Source: Enoplosus armatus (taxonomy: Eukaryota; Chordata; Actinopteri; Centrarchiformes; Enoplosidae). From it: 64,000 bases of DNA. Under the pieces are notes generated by a model that was given only the letters and a program-made list of their open reading frames with translations, did not search any database and was not told where the DNA came from. The translations under genes were made by a program, and so were the position numbers. The DNA is taken from assembly GCF_043641665.1 (NCBI RefSeq), contig NC_092193.1, positions 5,298,001-5,362,000 on the forward strand. The letters run 5' to 3'. Below, one piece after another: positions 47,801-59,800 of this stretch (position 1 is its first letter; each line of letters begins with the position of its first letter).

Positions 47801-50800
47801 ATGTTGGTTTTGAACACCTACTGCAATTTGCACACATGTATGGATGCTGATTATTAAAAAGGTATACTTTTTGACTTTTATGTTAGTACTTGTGTTTGTT
47901 GACATTTGGTTTTCTTTTTGTGACATGCAAATTTTATGCAAATCGCATCCATCCATCCATCCAAATCCCAGTGACTGTTATCTACACATTTTCTGACACA
48001 AAAACATTTTAATCATCATGTATCACTAACCAGGTTTCTTTTGTACCATTTAATGCACTTGAATAAAACATGTGATGGGTGACCAGCTGCTTGTAAACGC
48101 AGGTTTTCGCGCAGTAAAATTACTGCAACACATGTAAACATGTTTCCCTGCTCTTTGTTTCAGTAACCTGTTTCAGTGTCAGTGTTCATGTTCGCACAGG
48201 TTGAGTAACATCTTTGTTATATTTAGGGTGCAGAGTCGTTATACAGCGAGCTCTCTGCCAGCACTGACAACCTGTTGGAGAACAAGGTGAGTCCTCATGA
48301 TAGAGCCGACAGGCCGATCCCTCTCCACGCACCCGCTGACACTACATGAGTCACCTTGACTGACATGAAAACAAGTGTGAGAGAGAATATCTGTAGCTCC
48401 GTAGGTGGAAGATGAGGCTCTTTCATTCTGAAATTAAAGAAAATAAGTCGTCGGTTTGCTTTAACATGTTTTCTGCTCTCTGTAGGAGAAAGGCGGTTTG
48501 TTCGGTGGACTCCTCAGAAAGACTCCCAAAACAACTGGAGAGGTACAGCATCTCAAACACAAGTGTAGTTTTCATGTGGACAAAAACAGCTGCTTTATTG
48601 TGACATGGGTGCACTCCAAAACCCAACCGTCACAATGCCGGTTTGTTGGCCGTGATTTTCTCTCCATTTGAATTTGGCATACAAAACAGCACACGTGATG
48701 AGACCCAGCAGGCTTTACAGTTCTGTACGATTGTGGCTAAAAGGGTTAATTTGAGAGATCTCATCTACCTCTCCTCCTTGATTTAACAAGTGGCTCATTA
48801 ATATGGTGTCCTGCCTTTTATTTGGAGGAGATTAGGTGATCCTCAGCTGACTCATACGGCCCCTTTATTGACTATATCAGGAAGCAAATCGACATGCCTG
48901 TAACTAAGTAGTGGCTTAATATAGAGTTTATTAGAACTACCTTTTAAATTGTGCTCATTTTGGCTGTGGACACTAGAGATACGGCATATTTAAAAAATAA
49001 TAATAATAATTTATTGTGGGGTGTATCGTGGTGGGGGCCTGTGTGTAGTTGTCTGTCGTTCGTATTTTTGTACATACTTGTTGTGAAGGTTTCCTGTGTA
49101 GCTGCTCTATGTTTCTGACAGTTTTAATTCTTGTCTCAGGAGAATCTTTCGGCACAGAAAGATCATTCAGCCAGCAATGAGAGTCTGTCTGAAGCTGCCA
49201 ACACAAAGGTCAGTTTGGTTGTAAAAATGATGAATCGAGGATTTGAGAAAATAAATAGATAATGAAAATAATCTTTAGTTGCAGGCTTACTTATGGCTCG
49301 AATCTTATGTGGTAATGAAATGTGCTACCTGTATGTAATAGTGATGCAGGTGACACCCTCAATATTTATGATTTTTCCTTTATTCAACCAGTAAAAGTCT
49401 TTTTTTTAGAGATTTTCACGAGACACCCGGCAAAGAGGGCAGCATTAATAAATTAAATTAAAATTAATAGATACAAACACCACAAACAGGCTAAAACAAC
49501 TGCCACACACTACAAAAGACTATAGACAATATCCAGTTAAGATTCGTTAACACGTATTAGTTTCCAAAACTTTCAAAAGACCAAGAGTTCATGTTCATGT
49601 TCACTATTATGTATTTCTGGTCTTTTCTTCTGTGTGTTGTTCCAACAGGAAAGAAAAGCACATTAACGCATTAAAGCATTTCTACAAGGCAGAATAAGTA
49701 AAAATAAACAAAGTGCTTTTTTAACAATAGCATTAACGTAGTTATGATTGTGCGCAGATCTTTTAAAACTAACCAGCTTATTTATAAGAATATTCAGTCT
49801 ACCTTATTTTCCTGTTCTTGATTCCTAACCTCGGTTATGTAGGAAGACATGCATATATACATGAATTAATACCTGTCTTTCTGATTGTGGTTGTATGTGT
49901 TGTCTTTTCATGTATTTTTATAATTAGTCTGTATGTCGTATGTCTGGAAGAGGGAATGTAAATATAAAGTTTTAAAAAATGAACCCCATCGTCTGTGTTT
50001 CAGGAGAAAGGAGGTGCGTTCGGTGCAATATTCAAGAAGTCGGCCAGACTTGCAGACGGTCCTCCCACAGAGGAAGTAAGAAATGTCTTCTCTGTTTTCA
50101 GTCATCCTTTTGATATTCGTAAACAATAAATCAGTGTTTGATGTGGCCAAAATGTCAGGCTAGTAGACTAAAAGGGTTTGAATCCCCGAACCAACACGAA
50201 AAACCTTTTTGAAGTGAATGCAAAGTTTCCCCCAGGAAACTGTTTAGCAGAGGTGGCAAGCCATCTTTTAAGCTAAGGCATTGCTGTGAAATAGCAGTAG
50301 GTGTGCTCTGTTACCTCACTGTTGGTGATGAAATGTAAAAGGTCTGTAGTGTGTAACAGGTTCTGATTTTTATCTTTTCTCAGGAAAAGCAGTCACAAGA
50401 CGATGAGCTCTCAGGCAGCAGTGAAGCTCTGTTTGACAACAACACCAAGGTGAGTTTTTTTATGCATCATTTAGAAATGGTCCTGAATAACTTTACCGTA
50501 AGAGAAAGCACTCATTGTCTGAATGTGTATGTTTTAGGAAAAAGGAGGAATATTTAGTGGACTATTCAAGAAAACTCCCAAACCTGCAGAAGCTGCTCAA
50601 CCTGAGGAGGTAAAAGTGTCATTTTTCTTTGTCATTTACAGCGACATCAACCTTCATATTTCTGTTTTCAACAGGGTCTTTTATGATGATGTTTAAATTG
50701 TAAAGCCGCACTACCTGTTTGTTAGCAGCATATCTGAAACTTGTTGACGTGTTTCAATTAAAATTTGGAGGAAAATTTTGGGGAAAAAACTAATAAGTGA

Positions 50801-53800
50801 TTAATTGTGCAGATTCAGTATTTAATTTAAAAGATTTCTTAACATTGTGCTTTTTTTTTTTTTATGTTTTCACTATTTTCACATGAACCACAGCGCTGAC
50901 AATCTGGCACATGTATCCCATGATAATTACTATGTGTATACTAATGCAAAGCCATTCTCACATGTTCATTAGATATTTTTATCACTCATTTCTATTAATA
51001 AAGTGACTTTTATTTTGTAAAATGTGTCACTCAAATAATCAGCAACCTTTTCATCAGTGTGAAGATTAAAATAATTTATGCAGCTTTATTTTGTATTCCC
51101 AGGTAACATTTACTTGTTACCACAACTTTTAAAACCTCTGATCACTTTTGACAGGACGAGTCAGCTGACAACGAGCACTCAACCAGCAACGAGAATTTAT
51201 CCGAGAACAAACAGGTCAGTGACTTAAAATCCAAGATGATCGAAGCATTTACAAATCCAAGCCATCAAACACTCGCAGCTCATCCCAAAGCCTTTGTCTT
51301 GACTGTGTCTTCAGGAGAAAGGAGGGTTGTTCAGCGGACTCCTGAAAAAGACTCCCAAAGCGCCTGGAGAAAGGACAGAGTCCCCGGTGAGGGAGTGTTT
51401 CGTGTGTTTCGTGGATGTCAAATGAGTTTCTAAGCCTGCACACAATCTCACCTGCTTCATGTAACATCACTCTATTTCAGGACACAGAGGCTCAGAAAGA
51501 GCTGTCGGCCAGCAACGACGACCTGTCGGAGAGTAATACCACTAAGGTGAGCAATATGATGCAACAAAAACTTGTGGATAAAATGTCTTTAAAAGGAGCG
51601 TTCACTGACGGACAATTACTTTCCAGGAGAAAAATATTTTTAGCAACATGTTCAAGAAGCCGCAGAAACCAGCAGAGGGCGCTGCGGCAGACAAGGTACC
51701 GTCATTTCATTAAATTGATTAAATTAAATGTCCTGTTCTGGAGTAGATGTTGATAATTACTGTTTTCTGGTTTGAATTCAGGAGCTGGAGGTGAAAAGCG
51801 AACATCAGTTATCTGGCAGCTGTGAGAATCTGTCTGACGCCACCGCCCAGAAGGTAAGAAAAAAATAAAACCTCATTGTGGCTGCTGTTGTCACGACAAC
51901 ATCAACTGAAAATTATGATATCCTGTCATTGTTCCTATTGTGCACTGCATTTAGCTGCATTCAAATCTGCGTGTAATAAAACTAATCTTTGTTCGGAGGG
52001 ATGTTAGTTACAAAGTGCTGCACACAAGACAACTAAATAAAAACCCCAAATAAACAAATGTTGAATTAAAGACATTAAACTAGACCAGATTAAAGAAAAT
52101 ATAGATAAGATATTATTGAAGATAAAAGTACACACACACACCCCTCCACCACCTTTGTGCATTTCCTCGCGTGTTTCCATTATTATCAATTGACGTGTCA
52201 TAAATAATAAATACGTCATAAATACACTGTGGATGAAATTGGTCCAGATTAATTTAACACCTAGTTTAGAAAATTCAAAAGACTGTGTGAGCAAAGTCTG
52301 ATTCACTGTGAATATAAGAGCAGATGTAGCTTTTGACTCTTGATTCTCTTTAGTTTTTCTGTTGTTTCTGAATGTATTCATTCGAGAGAAATAACTAAAG
52401 TCTGTGTTTTAGGAGAAGAAAGGAGGCCTGGCTGGCATCTTCAAAAGATCAGGCAGCATTGACAACCTGTTTGACGAGGTCAGTGTCGCCCGGTGAACAC
52501 TCACAGCTGCACCACCGAGGAGACGTTATTGTTACACTTGACAATGATGTTACTTTGACAAAAACAAGGTTTCAGAGTCATAAGTTACCAACAGAATCTA
52601 CAGCGTGTTTCAAGACACTACAACTTTTTTATGGTGTGCTTAAATGAACCCGGTGCCTTCCTGAAAGGTAGAAAATAAATCGACTGCATGTTTTGAAACA
52701 TTGTCGGCAATCATGTAAACAGGTACCTGGTTAAACCAAAAAGACCTTCTTTTGAAGATTATCTCCAAAATGTCCCAAGTTAAACCGTGTTAATGACTTT
52801 TTATCTTTATTCTAAACCTTTTCACTCATCAGGAGAAAGGCGGGCTGTTCAGTGGACTTCTTAAGAAAACACCCAAAGCGTCTGGAGATGAGGCAGCTGC
52901 AGAGGTGAGTGCGTGTGAGGAGTTACACTGTTAGCATCACTGTTACTGTACATATTTATATCCTGTCCCATTTCTCTTTTTCAGGACAAAGACGACCAGA
53001 AGGAGCTGTCAGCAAGCAATGACAGTCTGTCTGAAAACAGCAACACCAAGGTACTGTGCTGAGAAATGTTAAAAGGAACGTCAGCTCTATAAAATATTGA
53101 TAAATATTTATTTTGATGCTCTTAAACATGCAGCAGAGTTTCTCATGCACATTTAAAAAACTAATTTCAGAATACTTTAAGCTTGTTTAGTAAATACTGT
53201 ACTCTGAAAATGTAAATTACTAGTACTGTTAATTGAATCTTACAGATACTCCTGCTGTAGTTTTCACTGCCACTTACGCAGATTACGCCTGTGTTTTTTT
53301 AGGAGAAAAGTATTTTCAGTGGCATGTTTAAGAAGACTCATAAACCAGAAGAGGGGACAACAACGGATGAGGTAAAACAAAGACCCTTTCACATAAAGTT
53401 TACAGTATTTTACACCCTTTGACTGTATTCGGTCTTTCTTATGTTTTAATTTCTGTTCAGGAACTAAACGCGGATAAAAAGTTATCTGCCAGTTGTGAAA
53501 ATCTGTTAGAAGTAACCACAACAAAGGTACAAATGTTGTCCGACGATCACAGTCTCAGCCTGTTTTTCTCTGTTCTGCCGCTGGTTGTTGATTATTAACG
53601 TGTGAATGTTTCTTATGTTTCAGGAGAAGACTGGAGGGCTGGCAGGGATCTTCAAGAAGTCTCCCAAACCAGCTCCGCGCTCGATCGCCACCAAGGTGAC
53701 CAAATGAATACATTTTCATTTGTGTGGTGATGTGTATTGTTACCGGTTGTTCATATTGTGGTAAAATTGTTCAAAAATAACCTTCAACAAGTTAAAACAA

Positions 53801-56800
53801 ACCTGATACAAAATGTTCCTTTTTGTTTTCCAGGATCCTCTCAGTGACGCGAAGGAGCTGTCCGCCAGCTGCGACAGCCTCATAGAAACTGCAGAGGTGA
53901 GAGCTGATCGAAGTCTGTGGATGCTAATAATAACACTAATGCTGAAAGCAACAGCGCCAGTGTACTTTCATTTTTTGACTACTTTTTAGAGGATGACCAC
54001 ACTCAGAACAACAAAGCTAAGGTTTAAGGAACATCTCTGCGCACTCCAATGATATTTCTAAATATTTAAGCCATTTCTTTCTTCTTTCAGGACAAATGTT
54101 TGACAAAAGTGAATCTCAGAGAATTGAAACTACGAGTACAGAGCCTTCAGCAAACATTTAAAATAGATTTCCAGTGCCATTATTTAGGGTTTTATATTTA
54201 CTTTTAAACATCTGAGTGGGTTTTTGAACCCTGCGTTGAACTCTGTCGCCTGCTTATGAAAAGGTTCCCGAACAGTAAGTAGTGAATTCATGTTTTGTTT
54301 GTTTTTTATTTTGAAGGGTGATCTTGGTGAATTATCCACCAGCAATGATAATCTTTGTGAAGCTACAAGCACCACAAAGGTGAGTCTTGGAGAGCATATT
54401 ATTATGTGTGATTGTATCAGCTTATTTTCAGCTTCTTGTGACTTCAATTCATGTTTTATTTTTTTAACAGGATAAAAAAGGAGGGTTTACTGGAATCTTC
54501 AGGAGGACGCCCAAAACAGTTGAACATCAGGTACGATATGATCAGCACTGAGAGGCATGAAGTTTGTTTGTCAACACTTGAATTTGAATCATACAATCAA
54601 TAGTAGTTGGAACAATGGATCTAGTAATACTAACATCAGTCATAGTGGTAGGGATCTGGAGAGAATCAAGGCTAATCAGGAATATGGTTTTTGATGTAGA
54701 TTCATTTCCAATCTGTACATTTGAGATTGTCAAAGAAGCAACTGAAAATGCTCTAAATATATAACGAACATATTTAGTGATTTGATTTGCATGTTATGAT
54801 ATTTGGCAGTTTTTAGTCATCATGGATCATGTGTCTGTGCTGCTGCTATCGCTGCTATCTCGGTGTTCATTTGCAGGAAAGCGAGGACATGGAGGCACCG
54901 GAAGGAGGCGGGCTGAGACGCAGGAGAACCATCAAGAAGAAAAGACGAGTGAGTTGTGTTTCGATTTAAAGAAACATCCAGAGACAGAAAGTAGCAAAGA
55001 ACTAAAGTGTATTTCAACAGCTATACCACGAGGTGGTTTAGGTTACTGTACTCTGTATCCACACACAAGATTATTTTTCTCTTGCTTCTCCAGTTTGAGC
55101 TCTTGGCTCTGAAGTTTTCTTTTCTTGTTTGGTTTTAATGTTCTCAGGTCGTGTCTTTCCGAGTGAAGAAAACGCTTCCCAAAATGCCCAAACTTAATCT
55201 GACGTCACAGGTATGTACAGATCTTATTTATGAATGATTGAAAGGCTTGTAAAAAGAATAAGGTTTACTTACAAGTACCATATTGGGGCTGTTTTTTATT
55301 AGTTTGCAAAGGTCTTAAGGATCAGTCCAAGAGATTATTAGAAGTTGTCCCAGATAATTTGTTGACACAGATACGCATGTTCTATTTCTAAATATGCTTT
55401 GTCCTCTTTTTAATTCATATTTCCTTTACAATCGTACTGGTTTTATGAATTTGTGTTAAAGTTCTCAGTTGAACTTATTACTGAGTTGAAGACATGAATC
55501 GTTCTTTATTTCAGAGTTCAGAGAAGATGCCTCTCATTGAGGAGACTGTTGAGCTGCAGGAGCTGAACCCAGCGCAGGTCAGCATGATGGTATTATAAAG
55601 TAGATATACAGAGAGAATGCTAGTGACAGCAGGTACAGATACTAACCCTTTAAACTTGAATTTTGTGTCACAAAGTTGTGTTGTGTGCTTGTTTTCCAGG
55701 AGAGCACAGTAGAGGTCCAGCCGGTGGAGATGGCAGCTTACCCCACTGAAGAAAACCCTCTCGAGTCTGTGCAGGTGTGTTTCGAAGGCGCTTTCACACC
55801 TGTAGTTCTGGACCAAAAGATAAATTAATACAGTGTAGTTCTGGTTCGGTTCGTGTTCACACTGACTTTATACAAACAAACCAAACGGAGTAAATGTGAA
55901 GTTATAAACTGGCATCATGCTAAAATCAGTACATCACATATCTACTATCAATATTTATCCTGTGGTTGGTCTGCTTTGCTTTCACACCACAAACAAACCG
56001 CACTTGGAGGCACAACAACCGCACGAGACAGCTTGAAAAGGAGGGTCTCTGTCCGGTTGTTTGGCCTGCACCAGGGTTCGATCGACAGCTCTCACAGCAG
56101 CCCAAATAAGCTGCACTAATCAGGCAAATGCACCGTGTTTCATTTTAACTGAACCAAAGCAACCTCAGGGTTTGTGTGTTTTACTACATACAGTGTATGC
56201 AACCGATACTGTAGGTTTTCTTTTCATTGACGAAGTTCTCTGTTTTCAGGAAGCTGATGAGTTGATGGAGTGGTGGAACACCGTCAAAGGTTAGTGTGAT
56301 TGTTTTCACCTTTTAATCTGTATTTGTTTGTTGTGCTGCTCCACCAGGAGAATGACAAGTGATGCCAGAGAAAGTGTGGAAATCAAGGCCCACGTTCACA
56401 CACACACACACAGACACACAAAAACAATGACTGTTCCTTTTACTGTAAAACTGAAAAGATGAAGATAAAGATGAAATAAATCAGCTCTAAAAACTAGAAA
56501 CTAATTGTATTATTTCTGCTGCCGGTTTCCAGGTTGGACAGACTGGAACGCGACGTCCAATTTCCAGGAAGGGGAGGAGGAAATGTAAGCGTAGTTTCTT
56601 TTCTTTAATAGCTTTTCATTCAAATTTACCCAGAAGATGATTCTGGCATTCTGAGGACATTTTCTAGGGCAGAGTTATATGTAGGAAATAGATATTTCTA
56701 CATGCATCTAACTTTAAAATTAACAAATACACCATCTGATGAGCTTCAAGCCTTTACAGTCATCATATGTGTCTCCAGGGCGATGGAGCAGGCAGCCGAT

Positions 56801-59800
56801 CGTGTCTACATGGCCGCCCGTCTGTTTGTTCATCTTTTCAACCAGCGGGGGGCGTCCTTACAGCATCGCATCCTGGAGCTTTTGGCTCTGGCCGATGCTG
56901 CAGATCAATTCCACAAAAAAACGGTGAAAGCTGCTGTGGGTGGAGGGGTGGCCAGTGTCGCAGGCAGCGTGGCAACAATCACGGGGCTCATTCTGGCGCC
57001 TTTCACTTTTGGTGCCTCTATTATTGTCACGGCGGTGGGAATCGGTGTGGCGACAGCAGGCAGCATCACGTCAGCGACAGCCAATATCACAGATACAGTC
57101 CACTCCAACATGGACCGCAAGAAGCTGGAGAAGATGATCCAGAGCTACCAGGAGGAGATGAAAGACATCAGAGAGTGTTTGGAGTTCGTACAGGTGAGGA
57201 AATGTTCGTAGCTGAATCTCACACAGACTGACTACTGCAGGTGACATTATACAGGTCCAGTGGAGACATAGTAATACAAAAATACTGGAACTAGACCACA
57301 CTTAGAGACTAGAAAAAATGTGGTTGCTTTGTAGGTTAATGTGTCAATTATTGATCAGTGAGATTAAAATTCAGTCTATAAAATGCCAGAAAATGGATAA
57401 TAATGCTCATCACAAGTTCACAGAGCCCAATGTGTCGTCTTCAAATTGTTTGTTTTGTCCAACCATCAGTCCAAAACACAAAGATATTTAATTTAAAACA
57501 ATGTAAAAACAGAAAAGCAGCAAATACTCACCTTTTTAAAAGCTGAAACCAGCAAATATTTGGGGTTATAAAAGTTTGTATTATTATTTTCTGTGTATCA
57601 ACAAATCAACTGATCAACTAAAAGTACCTGTCCACAAATGTTACCAGTTGAAGGTGTATTTAGTAAAATAATAATAACAATAATTTATATCTAATTTATT
57701 TATTTGAGGCAAATATACATTTTTATATCTGCCTCAAGTTAGCTTAATCGTTAAACCAACAGGCGTTTTTGTTTTGTTAGCCAGCTAACTAGACAGGAAG
57801 ATAGTTTAGTTAGCTAGTGCATTTATTTTTATTAGACATGGACATCACAATAGTAATGGGATTAAAGAGCGTTGGGTGTGAGGGTGTGTTTGTGCAGCAA
57901 TAATCAACAGATAATTAACCAAAGTAACTGCTGCTAATATTAAAATGATAGTAGCAACCGCTATAGCTAGGTTTTACTACATGTAGGCTAAGTAAGGAAG
58001 GAAATGTTTATCTTAGTGTCCCTGCAAGTGTATTTATTGAAAAAGATATCTCCTTTCTGAGGCAGTTCTTACCCTCCTTTTTTTGTCTCCTGTAGGACGG
58101 TATGGACACCCTGCAGGAGTGGGACTTTGAGAAATACTCAGAGAGTGCTGCCAAAAAGGCTCTGAACCATAACCTCAAGCATGTGATGAAGGAGGGCGGC
58201 CGTGCTGGAAAAGCCCTGATGATCAACACAGATAAGCTCATCAGCACTGTGCAGGTTTTAGGTGCTGCAGGCGGAGCCGCCAAAGCTGCCCAGGCCATCA
58301 GCGTCACCACGGGGGTCATGTCGGCCCTCTTCCTCGCTCTGGATGTCTTCTTCCTCGCCAAAGACTCCCACGAGCTCCGCAAGGGCGCCAAAACTAAGTT
58401 TGCCACCAAGATCAGGGACGTATGTAAAGAACTTCAAGACGGCCTCCTGGATCTGAACAAGGTGAAGACGCAGCTGCAGAAGACCATGGACGGCATTGAG
58501 GTGGAGGAGTACGAGGAGATTGAGGAGGTGGAGGTGGAAGTTGAGGACGATTTTGAGTCGGATCCAAAGAAGCTGGCTGAGCTGGAGCAGGAGTTGGACC
58601 TCATCGAGGAGAAACTGGACAAGAAGGTGGAGGAGGAGCAGAAGAAGATTAAAGAGATGGAGATGGAAAAATTGAAAAAGGAGGAGAAGAGCGTGAAGGA
58701 AAAAGGAGAGCCAGAGGAAAACAAGAACAAAGAGAAGGAGGAGGAGGAAACAGGAGAAAAGGATGCTGAGAAAGAGGGAAAGAAGGAGAGTAAGAAGGGA
58801 AAAGGTGAGGGAGAATCAAAATTAGAGAAGATTTCTGATGAGGAAAAACAGCAGAAACATGAGACTGTCAAAGAGGAAGTTTTAAAAGAACAATCTCAGA
58901 AAGGAAGGAAGAAGGACAAAGAAACTGAGAACCGAATCACAGCTGGAAAAGAAATATATGAGAGCAAGCGAGACAAGAAAAGAGAAGACAACGGTACAAA
59001 AAGAGAGACGGACGAGAAGGAAAAAGAGAAGAAAAAGAGTGGAAAGGAACACGAGGAAATTAAGAGCAGATCAGGGGATTCAAAACAAGAGGACCGCGGT
59101 GGAAAATATTCTGAGAGGGTCAAGACAGAGAGAGAAAGTGAAAGGAGGAAGAGCAGCAGGGAGGAAGAAAGAGTGACGAATAACGAGAAAGAGGCGGAAA
59201 GTGAGAGTATGAGGAGGCACAGCAGCAGGAGCGACAAAGATAGACACCACAGGAGTGAAAGAGGGAGCAAACACGAAGTGAAAGAAAGCGAGAGAGGCAG
59301 CAAACAAAGTGAGCGGACGGAGAGCTGGAGGAGGACAGAGGAGGAGAGAGGAGTGAGGGACTGGAGAGCTGAGATGGCAAAAGGTAGAGAAGACAAGAGA
59401 GAAAGCAAGGAAGGAAGAGAATCTAAGAGAGAGCCGGAGAGAGGGACGAAAAGGGAAGATCATGGAAAAGGCGACGCGAGGAAAGAGTCGCATCGAAGTC
59501 ACGAAACGGCGTCGAGGAGGGAGCATTCGGAAAGAGAGTGGGGGAGCAGCAGGGAGGAGTCTGGCTCCAAGAGGAGTCACCACAGGAGAGGGGAGACAGC
59601 CCAGCACGACGACCGGAGGGTGAGAGGAGAGGAGCAACGAGGGAGCAGAGTTGAGAGCGCGAGGAGGCAGTTTGAGAGAGCCGGGAGGGAGGAGGAGGAG
59701 GAGGAGGAGGAGGAGGAGGAGCAGGAGAGGTGGAAGAGGAAAGAGGACAGAGAGAGGAGAGGGAGTGGCAGAGACAGAGATCATGGACGCCACAGCCACC

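Noticed and set aside
59080..59799. Minus-strand open frame of 239 codons, with others at 58896-59408 and 58434-58871
   Set aside because: These are shadows of the purine-rich coding exon of the second ApoL gene; the predicted proteins are Ser/Leu/Pro low-complexity and have no promoter or splice context.
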